Source: Oscarella lobularis (taxonomy: Eukaryota; Porifera; Homoscleromorpha; Homosclerophorida; Oscarellidae). Taken from it: a stretch of DNA of 64,000 bases. The stretch is taken from contig NC_089187.1 in NCBI RefSeq assembly GCF_947507565.1, positions 1,240,001 to 1,304,000 on the forward strand. The letters are read 5' to 3'. The notes beneath the pieces were generated by a model, which was given only the letters and a program-made list of their open reading frames with translations, had not been told where the DNA came from and did not search any database. The position numbers and the translations under genes were made by a program. Numbering within the stretch: the first letter of the stretch is position 1; every line of letters starts with the position of its first letter. Of this stretch, positions 22,827-33,344 are shown one piece after another.

Positions 22827-23110
22827 ATGCATGACGATGGCGTATTCCGCCACAGTCATGCCTGAAATTAATTGCTGATAGAAGGCTACGTGTGTCATAA
22901 TGTATTTGGCCGCTTTATGGCGAACGAGTACGTGTTTCTTGCAGTCGCCAAAAAGCTGATAGGCTACGCTGAGAAACATACAGTTCCCGCCTCCGCCGAC
23001 GTCAAATGCTCGCATTCCAAAAATTTTTAGCCCTTTTTCGACATTATTCACATCGCTACTTTTGCCAGCAGCTCTTCGCCGTTCCGGCTTTCGGACGGGA
23101 GGAAGCGAGT
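22827..23110 (-). CDS. OTU-type cysteine protease exon (fragment)
   Basis: The minus strand reads VGGGGNCMFLSVAYQLFGD, the catalytic-Cys box of OTU deubiquitinases, then VRHKAAKYIMTHVAFYQQLI and MTVAEYAIVMH. It ends at a GTAAGT donor near 22826. The upstream part (about 23110-23050) is basic (VRKPERRRAAGKSS). The catalytic His exon is not present in the sequence that follows, so this is one exon of a larger gene or a stranded fragment. OTU domains also occur as parts of large transposons, so host origin is not certain. Confidence 0.7.
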
Positions 23111-23159
23111 GTAGGCTGTAAACCTTTCTAGGATGACTTTTACTGCAGAAGAGCCAGAT

Positions 23160-24685
23160 ATTTATGGCGCGCCAAACGTAACAGAACCTACTATATTATA
23201 CAATTATTTATATGCTGAAGTACTTTATTTATATGCCCAACTACTTTATTTATATGTCCAACTACTTTCTTTTTATATGTCCAACTACTTTGTTGTCATG
23301 CACAGTGCTTTATTAGAATGCTACGGGACGATCGTTTGCCACTAAATACGGGATTTATACGTCGCCATATTGTTTCTCCGTTCGCTTGCTCTTCTACCGT
23401 CGATTTCTCCTATTCTTGCTCAGTAACAGGCTATACAGCCAGTGAGCTTGTGATGAGAGTTGTTTTAGATCATGGAAAACGACATAACGGAGTTTATTTT
23501 GTCGGCTCCTTCAATTGTTAATGAAAGCAGGCGATCTCTGACTTCTTGCCATCCGTCAGCTATTTCGACGTGCCTTTCTAAAATTGAAAATGCCATTGCG
23601 GCTCTTGGTATGCCAGGACAACGGGTCATTTCTGATGTAACACATTTATTCAGGCGCATTAGAAAGGAGAAGTGATGATCACACCTTGTCGGAATTGACG
23701 CGACGTCTGCGCCGATGTCTTGAGGAATGTGAAGAGAAGTGCCACGAGCAACTGGACTTGCTTCAGGAGGCACCCCGAATGTCGCAAATAGTTCCTGGCA
23801 GCCTTGCAGCAGCGGTCAGTAGATCTGTTTGTGGCGAAGCCCTTGGCCGGCCATCGCTTCACATTGAAAGTGAAGACTTGAGGCAGCTGTATGAAGTCAT
23901 GGGCTCATGGACACGGGTATTATCTACACTGGGTGTGTCCAGGCAAACTCTGTGGAGAAGGCGCCAAGAGTATGATATGCCTATGGGACCAGAATCATTC
24001 TCCTTGTTGTCAGACGCGGAACTGGACGAGGCAATAGGTGACATTTTAGACGTGGCGCCGCAGTCCGGCGAAGTATATGTCCAAGGTTCCCTCGTTGCTA
24101 AGGGAATACGCGTTCAGCGTCAGCGTGTTAGAAATTCGCTTAGAAGAATTGATCCCGTTAACAGATCTCTGCGTCGATCACAAGTAATCATCCGCCGAAA
24201 TACAGCGTTGCTGGCCCAAATGCCTTATGGTAGTCAGTAGTAGACTGTTTGTTTCTCTTCCCTCTACACATATACCATTTGTGTAGGCATTTCGACGGCA
24301 ATCACAAACTAATACGTTGGAAAATGGTTATTCACGGCTGTATCGACGGATACAGTCGACTCATAACGTAGTTGCACTGCGCAGCAAATAACAAAGCTGA
24401 CACAGTCTGCAACCTCTTTACGGCTGCAGCGCAAAACTTTGGTGTTCCGTCGCGTGTAAGATGCGACCGAGGACGCGAAAACGTCCAAGTTGCTCGATTT
24501 ATGCTTGATGAACTACTTTGGCATATAAAAAGAAAGTACTTCGGCATATAAATAAAGTACTTCGGCATATAAATAAAGTACTTCGGCATATAAATAAAGT
24601 AGTTGGGCATATAAATAAAGCACTTCAGCGTATAAATAATTGTACAATATAGTAGGTTCTGTTACGTTTGGCGCGCCATAGATAT
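23160..24685 (+). mobile_element. Integrase-core (IS3EU-like) DNA element with repeat-bearing TIRs
   Basis: Inverted ends share TGGCGCGCCAAACGTAACAG and then AACCTACTATATT (left about 23164-23200, right about 24640-24680). Inside each end is a 23-bp tandem array of the type TATATGCCCAACTACTTTAT, about four copies on the left and five on the right. AGATATT flanks both sides (23156-23162 and 24681-24687), a probable 6-7 bp target duplication. The IS3EU assignment is from memory of the protein type and is tentative. Confidence 0.8.
23472..24510 (+). pseudogene. Integrase-core transposase, broken
   Basis: The first part, 23472-23675, begins MENDITEFILSAPSIVNES. After a one-base shift near 23670, the frame 23686-24240 continues with a coiled region, an HTH (LGVSRQTLWRRRQEYDM) and VQRQRVRNSLRRIDPVNRS. 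An intron from about 24220 to GTGTAG (24287) precedes [27 protein letters not shown] and [19 protein letters not shown], the first half of the rve catalytic core (Asp in HFDG, Asp in RCDRG). The gene stops inside the right terminal repeat array at about 24510, so the catalytic Glu and the rest are lost. The intron position is the same as in the copy at 37002-38562. Confidence 0.82.
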
Positions 24686-24689
24686 TGAG

Positions 24690-25045
24690 CTTTGGTTTCG
24701 GGAGACAGTTGAGGCAGTTGAAAAATTGCTTTTACGTTTAGGGGCGGCCGGCCGTTTGCCCTCATCGGCTAACGTCCGCGATGTAATATTCTTGACGGAA
24801 AACCACTCTTTGCAACTTTTTCTAGAGCCGTCTCTGCTCCAGTAGTGAACTAGGTACCGCTGACCTTCCTTAGAGTTCCCGGATAATACCCGGATGTAGT
24901 TTAAGGTACGCACACTGTAATAGAGTTTCCGTCTCCATATAGAGTATGTCCATTGATATATGTAGCTCAACGACAACATATTGTACATAAAACTTGAAAA
25001 CAGACAATTCTGCCTGGTGTTAATAATAATAATTATTTTCATGTT
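24690..25045. other. No recognisable gene
   Basis: Between the IS3EU-like element and the USP exon. The open frame on the minus strand (24662-25042) has no known motif and overlaps the terminal repeat. Confidence 0.35.
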
Positions 25046-25049
25046 TAAA

Positions 25050-25125
25050 TAGATTTACCAATTTGGGTAACACGTGTTACGTGAATGCTGTTCTTCAAGC
25101 TCTTCTGAGACTCAAAACGCTGAAA
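25050..25125 (+). pseudogene. Ubiquitin-specific protease (USP) exon, Cys box
   Basis: Plus strand reads INLGNTCYVNAVLQALLRL after an AATAG acceptor. This is the UCH/USP catalytic Cys box. No His box or further USP exon was found downstream; the sequence changes at about 25130 into the 3' side of a HECT gene on the opposite strand. It is one isolated exon. Confidence 0.75.
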
Positions 25126-25139
25126 ATGAACTATGATGC

Positions 25140-26960
25140 ACTACATAGCTGTTATTGTTTTTCTCCAAAAAGAAGCAATTTTACGGACAATTACCTGTTT
25201 GACGACTTCTCTCACTTCGAGGCTCGGAATGTCCGTGAAGTCAACATATTTCGTCGCTTCGTCGAGGTCCCCGGTCAAAAGATACGTGACAATCGCCTGA
25301 GATAGTCCGGGTAGGCCGGACGCCCCGTGCAGGAGAGCATGTCTCATGATCTTTCCCATTACCACAAACAACCCGCATGACAGCGCGGAATAATTTTGTA
25401 TGGGGACTTTGTGATCGTCTTCTCCTTAAGAGGAACCAGTACTACTCTCTAAAGGCGGTAAAAAAGTGAATTACCTTCGAACAAAATTGTTTCTTTTTCC
25501 GATCCTAGTACAGCACTGTAGATTTGAGAGAAAAATTCACGTGAAGGACCGCCGCAGTCAACGCCGTCCTCGTTGCGGAATGAGATCATCAGCAACTTTC
25601 TAATTTCAAAGCGCGAATCTTTGTAAATACGAAAAGCCTGCGGGAGTAGCGGTGCGTCTCTGGAAATGTCAACTGGCCTTGCACCGTTTGTTGTCATGCT
25701 TCTGAGGTAGTCTTCAAAAATTTCCTCATCGGATTGCGTGACCATAGGAGAAACTTCAACTATAACGACTCGTTTGTGTACATTTCACATTCTCGGCAAC
25801 GAAAAGACTTTACCTTCTTCAAGCAATGCCTCCGAAACCTCTTGCATGTTTCCATTGTTTTGTCGAAGCAATTGGGCAATTTTCTCCGGAGATTCGTTTG
25901 TAAATATGTTGCACAGTTGGTCAATGTTTTGGTCAAGGTTTTCCTACAATAAAAAATTTTAAAGACTTTCATAATGCCATATTTCTCACCTCAATTCTAA
26001 AAGCTTGACCTGAGCGCGCTAGGGGGGGAGAAGAAGCTTTCTTTTCTCCTCTGCCACAGCCACAGTCAATGAAGATTCCTTAACTTCTTCGACGTCAATC
26101 CTCAACGACTCCTCGTCGTTTTTCTTGTCAGGCCGAGCCAATTTAAAGTCATCGTCATCATCTTGCACGTCGACGCTTCGTGGCGTCGACTCACGCCTTC
26201 CAACAGCAACATCCTACGCAGACAGTAAAACACGTCGCTGTCAACCACATGTTCAACAACAAGATTAAATTCCGCACCGGGATGGTATTCAATGCTCGAA
26301 CATAGATTCCACCTTGGCCAAAGAAGTGCTTGACATTGGCTCCATTCCACATAAAATTTCTACCGACGTTTGGCGGTAACACGGCAGCATTGATGACCTT
26401 CACAAAGTCGAATCTATTTCGGAATTGTTAGTACGTAATAAAACAATACGTTCGATTATTTATTCAAACTGTTGATTGTCGCGAAGCGGATCAAAGGCAT
26501 GAGGAAAGATGTCGTGTATGAGCTGCACCACATGACTTTCTGATGCTTGTTGCTTGAACGTGACGCTGTTGACGATCCTTCTTTGCTCGTACATTTCCGT
26601 CTTGACGCGAGGCACCGAGCATTGATCTTTTTCAAAAAGATACACGTCTTTTACAAACGATTTGCCGACTTTTGCCACGTATTTCGGTTTCAATCCTGCG
26701 CAATAAAAGCAAAATGAAAACGTGAACTTACTATGTTAAAGGTTACGGCCTAACCAGTCCCGCTTGCGCGACTTGAAGAGTACGGGTGAGATTGTTGGCG
26801 AATGGGCTGTTCAGTCTGCTGCAGCTGCCGCGACGAGCCTTGCAGTAGCATTCTTGACGAGCCTTGGACCAGAGAAAAGTCGTCCAGCGGTTCCGAGCGA
26901 GTCTAAACGCTTTTGTAAATGCACGTCAAGAAAAAACAAAGAATTTCTTGTACCTGAGAA
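25140..26960 (-). CDS. CUE-HECT ubiquitin ligase gene, 3' half missing
   Basis: A minus-strand gene with short introns. The 5' exons (about 26960-26000) encode a Cys/Arg-rich start (ARQECYCKARRGSC), KPKYVAKVGKSFVKDVYLF, NVGRNFMWNGANVKHFFGQG and an acidic linker. A CUE-type ubiquitin-binding domain follows (about 25950-25800: LCNIFTNESPEKIAQLLRQ, then NNGNMQEVSEALLEE). After a 51-bp intron comes the HECT N-lobe (25760-25480) with GVDCGGPSREFFSQIYSAVL, then an exon 25410-25180 with VVMGKIMRHALLHGASG and YVDFTDIPSLEVREVVKQ, ending at GTAATT. The C-lobe with the catalytic Cys is not on this strand. Frameshifts near 26280 and 26045 may be lesions or errors. The type resembles G2E3-like HECT genes expanded in aquatic animals. 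It would transfer ubiquitin if completed by a C-lobe. Confidence 0.75.
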
Positions 26961-27421
26961 GCGTTGCGATGAGAACTTATAGTTGGAAAGAGCCCGTGAA
27001 CTTCGTCGTCAGCCGACGAAGGCCAACCGAGTCCGCGAGTTGGTTCTCGCTCGGTTCTTGACCGCGAAAGAGAGACTTCTTCGTTCGACAGCTCAGTAAC
27101 ACTAGCAAGAACGTCGTGTACACTTTCATGAGTGAAGCATCGTACGGGGAACCGCACTGTCGTCTTGGTGATGGGCCAACTTGACCGAGAACAACGTTTG
27201 CTGAGCGGTTCCTTGTCAGGCGCTGAGCCACTTGGCGAAAGGCGACGTCTGCGCTATCTAAACGTCGTCCGGCGTTCTCCTCGCGTGGATGAACGTATGG
27301 GCGGCGAGCCGCGCCGTCTTGACGAGGCTGGCGATCCATTCTCCTACAGTTGGACGCGTGCCAAGTCCGCTCAGCGCACAAAGCCCCGTACGAAAGCCAT
27401 TGCGCATGCCTCATTGAGTGG

Positions 27422-27615
27422 GCGCGGCTGTTGCGAATATATTTTTTTGTTGCGAATATATTTTTTTGTTGCGAATATACTTTTTGTTGCGAATACATTT
27501 TTCTTGTTGCGAATACATTTTTTGTTGCGAATACATTTTTTTTGTTGCGAATATATTTTTTGTTGCGAATATATTTTTTTGTTGCGAATTTTTTCCTGTT
27601 TATCATTCCATACAA
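27422..27615. repeat. Tandem array of GTTGCGAATATATTTTTTT units
   Basis: About nine units of 18-22 bp end in GCGAATTTTTTCCTGTTTAT and then CATTCCATAC. The same array with the same end occurs at 38657-38940, downstream of the second integrase-core gene, so this is probably a solo end of the same element family. The translated frames (CEYIF, RNKK repeats) are artefacts of the repeat. Confidence 0.88.
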
Positions 27616-27721
27616 AAGAGCATATGAAATAGGGTCCCGTATTGACTAACAGCACAAACATCATTATTGCATAGAAGACACAAAACCTCGCACACCAAGA
27701 TAGCAGTCATTTAGCGGGTCA

Positions 27722-27795
27722 AATGTGGCTGATCGGACTGGACTTGGTGGTGGTGTAGGTATCTACATCTCGGATGCGGTTAACTGCTCTAAGAT
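27722..27795 (+). pseudogene. LINE endonuclease scrap
   Basis: Plus strand reads ADRTGLGGGVGIYISDAVNC, the GGGVxIY signature of the APE-type endonuclease of non-LTR retrotransposons. Nothing else of the element is visible on either side. Confidence 0.5.
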
Positions 27796-27999
27796 AAGTC
27801 GTCCTCAATTTTTCCGGCTTTCTTCAAGTCTATATCTTTAGGGGTCAAAATAAGGTTGTATAAATGTGCGGACAGAATGTCCGCACAACAGGAAAAATGT
27901 CTGGTCCCTTTGTAACGTTGTCCGGACATGACAGTTTCTATTCACAATCACTACTTGTCATCCATTGAAATTTCGTCTTCCCTACTTGTCCCCGCTTCA

Positions 28000-29290
28000 G
28001 CGCCACTTGTACGGTTTTCTTGTTTTTTGAGCAGGCTGTCGATGCTTTGCCTTTTTCCACAGAGCAATGGTTTCTCCGGTTGAAAGTTTCCAATATAGCC
28101 TTGTCGCTTTTGATCATTAGGATATCATTTAAAGAACCGTTTCACAAACGCGTTCGCCGTTCGCTCTTGACGAACTTGAGAGTTGAGAATGAGAACGTTC
28201 TCTTTGAAGGCGGAAGAGAGAGGAGAAGCTGTGTAAGTAGCAACGCGTTAGTCCAATCCTCGGCATCTGGACTTCGAAAGATTCGCCACAAAATCGATCG
28301 ATATTCAAGTGACAAGAAAGGGAGATAATTTACGCCATACTCCATGATATCTCAAAACTCTGCTTTTATACTTTCAGTGTCGGCTTTAGCTGCCTCGAGA
28401 GGAACTTTGAAGTTTACCGCAAGTCTGTCTACTGCTTCCAAATTGTCACCATCAAGCAAGAGTTTCTCCTATCCGTGGCACGACGGAACTGTAAGAATGT
28501 CTCGCAGCTGTTGGATAATTGCAGCTGATGACACTTTTGCAGTAGTCTTCTTTCTTAGATGAAAAATGAGATTTGGCCTCTTCTAATCTTTTTAACTGTT
28601 GGCCTTGATACGATCCGTCAGAACATTTGAAAATAGTCACAAAATATGTTTGCCATTCGTTCAGCAGTTTATCTGATAGTCTCTCCGTTTCTTTCACCAA
28701 CCTTAAAAGCAAACTGATTGCCGTCAGAATGTCAAGGTCGTCGCTCTGCATCGCCTTTGACAGCACGGAAGAAGCGTTTAGGAGGGACGAGAAAAAAGCA
28801 CAGCCCAAAAGGTAGCGGGCATCTACCCATTTTTCGTAGTAACATTTTAGTTTTGCTCGTTCTGTTGAAGTGGTTGATTTATAAACGTCATTGAAGCCAA
28901 GTGATTAATATAGGCGCCGCATCTAGAGACAACGCGTTTTATTGCGTTGACTTTGTGAGAAATCCACGGTTATCCGCAGGATCAAACAGGACGAGTTCCT
29001 CCGTCGTCAAAAGAATAGCACTCTTTCAAGTTAATAATGATGTCGTCTATTTCTTGGCATCGTTTGGCCGACTTTTTATAGTAAAATCGAAGAAAAAATT
29101 CGTCAATTCCATCAAAACAGGTGGACTTAAGAGCGTCTTTGACGGCCAACTCGAGTCTGTGGGCAAAACACCAGGATCAGTACACCCAAGGCAGTCGTTT
29201 TTCTATCAAGCCCTTTAATCCTTTTCCGGCCAGGTTTGCCAAAGCACCGTTTCGTACAAGCCCTCAGCTGTTGCAGACTTGGGTCTGCAA
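28000..29290 (-). pseudogene. Decayed hAT transposase (ZMYM6-like type)
   Basis: From 29290 downwards the minus strand has GLIEKRLPWVYxSWCFAHRL and ELAVKDALKSTCFDGIDEFF (the second-Asp/CxxH region), then YSFDDGGTRPVRSCG, SKAMQSDDLDILTAISLLL (28790-28720) and, near 28270-28140, WTNALLLTQLLLSLPPS with FSTLKFVKSERRTRL and LNDILMIKSDKAIL, the C-terminal dimerisation domain. Frameshifts and stops interrupt it at least four times. It is unrelated in sequence to the intact hAT at 5778-8747. The N-terminal part (minus strand of about 29600-29360) is unclear. Confidence 0.82.
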
Positions 29291-29642
29291 ACGGTGAAGA
29301 AATCTGTTTGCACTGGGACTTTTCTTTTTCATTGCCAATCTCACACCAAACCGCAAAAATCAGCTCGTTATATACGTTTCCCTTGTCCGTAGATAATTAG
29401 GAAGCAACTGGAGCATAAACCTTATCATCTTTAGGAATTGCTTCATCCCCACAGCCGCGTGCAGAAAGCAGGCGAATGTCATTGCTGCGGTGAATAACGA
29501 ATTCGGATCTGGAGGTGAAATTTGTTTTCTTTTAATGCGCGCGCTACCGCGTCTACAGCAATCGCCACTGAAGCGACAACCCGAGCGTTCGCGCACAGAG
29601 ATTCGCTTAATCGCCCCTAATTAATTAGCTCGAAGCGACGGA

Positions 29643-30178
29643 ATGCGCGACGAGCTAACAAAGATACTGTATTTAGGAATGCTTTGCGGCTTTTCGGACG
29701 GGCAGCTTTGCTGCTACATCCAGCATAAAATTTTGAAGCAACAAAACTTCAAGCGCTTCGCCGCCGTCCATTCCTACGGAAGGCAACACGGAGAGAATGG
29801 TCCTGTGTATACTCTTGGAAAGGAAGTGAGTTTCTCGTCAAGGATATGTATTGCATTACTTGTTTACGTAATGTTGACATTTAGCTATTCCTGGACGAAA
29901 ACGGAATGCAAATAGCATACGTGAACGACGCCGGTCTTTTTTTCCGCATCAAGAGTGGGCAGCTGAAGGAACTAATGCCAAGGGTGCAATTACCTTTGGC
30001 AGGACCAGCGCCAATGGCCGAACTGCTTCGCTGTCTGTACGCCGCATTCCCATCGTGTCGTCTGCAGATACCATTCGTTTTTGGATTCGTTGCTTTGACA
30101 ATGCACGCCGACTACGTCAGCGTGAATCGTTCTGGGTACGTCACTAATGCTTTGAAGTATAAGCGTACCGTGCTTTAG
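29643..30178 (+). CDS. Two-exon hypothetical protein
   Basis: Exon 1 is 29643-29825 (start MRDELTKILYLGMLCGFSDG) and exon 2 is 29885-30178. The 59-bp intron starts GTGAGT, ends TTTAG and keeps phase 0, giving 158 residues. The second exon contains ENGMQIAYVNDAGLFFRIKS and a hydrophobic end. I recognise no domain. The clean join favours a real exon pair, but it could be the N-terminal piece of a transposon-carried gene whose downstream exons are lost. Confidence 0.45.
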
Positions 30179-31050
30179 CTGTGACAGTGTCTGAGAAATC
30201 CAAAGAACGTGCGCACATTGGTCCAGGGCAACGCTAACCCTGCATTCAAGTGGGGGCGTTCATGGTGACCCGCGCTGTACACGGCCCTTCTCCTCCCCGG
30301 GGTATCCGGGATCAGAGGATAAGGGCCAGGGACCGAGGCTAAACGATTCCCAAACGCAAGAGTGAGAAGCAGACATTCTTTGGCCTGCTCGTCTGGTCAT
30401 CTTCTCGCGCCCTAACACCGCCGTCCTGTAATTTCGATCCACCCTATTATCAGATTACGTCCGAACCCAAACAAAACAGGTGATAAGACACGTCGAGGGC
30501 GACGCCTCAACAACCAAGCAATACACATTCGCGATTAGGGGCCCGATATATCGGCTACCCTCAGTAATCGACGACCTAAGCCGTTTTTCCGATCAGCAAC
30601 GGTCGCACATATGCGCGCCTTCCTCGGTAAATTCTTGATCTTCACAAGCGCGATGGGACATTCTTTCACGATGACAAGCACATTCTTGATCGTACTTTCT
30701 AGCACTCTTTATAGCAACATCTATCACTAGCGTCCATGCACGCACCCCTATCATGTATACATGTTTTTTTGGCAGAGGCCGCTCGCCATAGTAGAAAGCG
30801 AGCTGCCTCGTACTTGCTTCTTTCTGCTTCTCCTCTTTTTTCGGTTGTCCGCTTCCCTTGAATCAGCTTCCAGTCTGCCTCGGGTACCTGTCCTGCCTGT
30901 GGTGCACTATTGCACTCGCGGGCGTGACACAGCCCCAGCTGCGTTTCTCATGCTCTGCACGGCCGTATAGGCCTGCCTACTCTGCCAGAAGGAGTTTGCG
31001 ACCCTTTTTATGCAGAAAAAGAAATTGCCTTTCTTTGCCAGCAACCTCAG
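30179..31050. other. No recognisable gene
   Basis: GC-rich stretch 30240-30430 contains an imperfect palindrome around TCCCCGGGGTATCCGGGATC. Plus-strand frames near 30760-31100 are rich in Cys/Leu/Arg but show no domain. I found no tRNA or rRNA. Confidence 0.35.
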
Positions 31051-31074
31051 CGCGTGAAGTTATCGGCGAGTTAT

Positions 31075-31235
31075 TGTTGTACACTTCGACGAAGACGTAG
31101 AGGCTTTTTCTTCGACCGGAGATGGCCACTTCCTCTGCTGTGAGTGCGACAAAACGTTAATAGATGTCAGTCGCCTAAAATCGCTACATAAAAAGGTGCA
31201 CGTAAAAGGCGCGAACGCCAGAGCGGTACGGTATT
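31075..31235 (+). CDS. C2H2 zinc-finger exon (fragment)
   Basis: Plus strand reads VHFDEDVEAFSSTGDGHFLC, then a C2H2 finger with CCECDKTLIDVSRLKSLHKK followed by VH and a GTG. It is a single finger of normal spacing, C-x2-C-x13-H-x3-H. Similar leaders occur in transposon proteins. The continuation is not found. Confidence 0.4.
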
Positions 31236-32509
31236 TTACAAGAACCTTACAAAAGTAAATGTAGACATGTACATATATCTTTCCATCACTTATCCTAACG
31301 GCAGATGACAGCTTAGCCCCGTGGACACGCTTAGCATGACGTGCTGACATTGTCCTACGAGCAGCCAGAAAAATGTTTTGCAACTGGACCTGTGGTGGTT
31401 CGGGCAACTGAACTGTTTGTGGTGATGTCATTATCTCTGGCTGTTCAGTGTGAGAAGGAGTAGGCGACTGTCTTGTGCAGAGTCTCTTGGCCTGACTTTC
31501 ATAAAGGTCTGCAGCGATTTGTGCCTTGATCTAGAACAAAGGATATAACATTAGTATGCAGGATTTGACCTCCAGTCGCCGAAAAGAAGAAAAATATCAG
31601 TAGAAACGTTCGTAGATCACTGTTGTCGACGTCTGGAACCAAAATCGATGATTTATAAAACAAACCAGAAAGAAATTAGCGATTATCTCACTGCTCTTTG
31701 AGCTAATGATGACATGATTTTAGGTGTATTCGAGTATACCCGTATCAGTTTTGGGATTTTTCACTTTCGCTGCTTGGATTGTCTATGAACGGCAACGGAG
31801 ACCGACGGCCGAAGGCAAGCAGTTTTATGGATTAAGCTAATTTCGCTAATTCAAGCGGACTCTGTGCTAATGACTGCCTGATCAAGACTCGGCCGAATAC
31901 TGATAGTGCAGCGCACCACCGCGCAGCCCTGTCCACCGCAGGTTAGCCGAAGTTGGTTTCAGCGTTCAGTTAGATCGAAGCCATTCTTTCTTCGGTTTGG
32001 GGCCTTTCACGAACGCGCTGTGCAAAAAAAAAGTGTGCTCTTAGCCAAAAAAGAAAGTAATTAAAAAGGAAAAAAAATTGCGGATACACCACCGAGATTC
32101 GACCCGTGATGTGCGTCGCGGAATCCTGCATCCGGCTTCCGGTCCTTGTTCACGATGCTATTCGTTTCCCGTAACGAGTCGATAAATCTTTTTCATCTTC
32201 TTGTGCCCGGCCACTGTTATGTAGGCGGTTTACTGGACGCATTATCGGTAACATCATGCTTGTTGTTTTTTGTAGCGTTAATTTTGGACACGTTTAACTA
32301 GCTCGAAAATTAGAGACGATTTGTTGAAGGTAGAAAATTTGACGCATTGTCGACAAAGATCATGCATGCCCTTTTCGTCGCGCTAGTTTTCGGAGACGTT
32401 TAATTAATACTCTTTTTTAGACACGGATTAATGAAGAGCGACGAGAATTTGATGAAAATTTGATCGTGTTGTCGGTAAACATCATCGCCTTAATTTATGG
32501 AGACTTTTA
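31236..32509. other. No recognisable gene
   Basis: The minus strand 31530-31290 may hold one exon (AARRTMSARHAKRVHGAKL, then a GT) of unknown type. From 31740 to 32509 I see no coding or repeat structure. Confidence 0.35.
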
Positions 32510-33334
32510 CAGTGCACCCACGCATAAGGTTCCCAGGTGACCCTTCCCCGGATTTAGCCGCGTAATTCAAAATGAGAAAGATTTACTATCTTTTCGCTTA
32601 CGCGAAACGATCCTTTCTCTAAGATTTGGTCCAAGGATTAGTCGATCGCATGCAAACTGATAGAGAGTATTCGCCGTTTCCTGGCGTCAATCCCTACGTA
32701 ACTACTCTACTTCTTTCTTCGGAACGCAACAGCCTACACTTTTCTAAATATTGGTCGAAGCGATTTTGAGTTCGGTTTTTCGTTTGCCCACAATTTCGCT
32801 GTAAAGTATCGTTGCTAAGGGCGTTTTCTAGAGCCTACGAAGCAATTCGCGATTCGGCGCCCTCGCGAAACGACATAAAAAGAAAAGCTAAAAAATTTGG
32901 TCGAGGCGATTTTTAATTTTTCGCGTAGTTTAGAAGTTATTCGTTGTCATGGGCGTGGCTAGCGCGCGCAAGGTCCCACACAAAAAAAGACAGTAAAACG
33001 CGCTGAACGATTTACTGTCGTACTGCCCGTTTCTTTTCTAAGAGAGTACGAAATTATTCTGCCGCGTAATACGTAAAAAACGAAGAAACGGTATCATAGT
33101 AGTGGTAGCGCGCTAGGCCGTCACGAAGGGAACCTATGCGTCGCATACGCTACGAGCCAATCACGTAGCAGCACGTGACCCTCATATACGTACTTCGTCG
33201 AACGCCTACGCGCCTTACATCATCGGAATCCTATAGGACAGAGGATTCTAATGATGTCATTCCCCATGACGCACGACATTCGACGAAGGCGCTAGCGCGC
33301 TTTAGAGTGAGGAAGTTTATGCGTGGGTGCACTG
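32510..33334. mobile_element. Complete TA-flanked MITE, 825 bp
   Basis: It starts CAGTGCACCCACGCATAA and ends with the complement TTATGCGTGGGTGCACTG with one change, between TA dinucleotides (32508-32509, 33335-33336). It has no transposase. It is the reference copy for fragments at 20013, 22009, 44120, 55021 and 55616. TA duplication suggests mobilisation by a Tc1/mariner or pogo transposase. Confidence 0.88.
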
Positions 33335-33344
33335 TACCAGTAAT

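Noticed and set aside
30240-30440. GC-rich block resembling rRNA or a LINE 5' region
   Set aside because: No conserved rRNA core sequence or coding motif can be recognised.
32085-32170. tRNA-like signal on the minus strand (B-box-like GGGTCGAATC, T8 run, 7-bp pairing CGGATGC/GTATCCG)
   Set aside because: The paired arms enclose only about 40 bases, and no anticodon stem or A box can be drawn.
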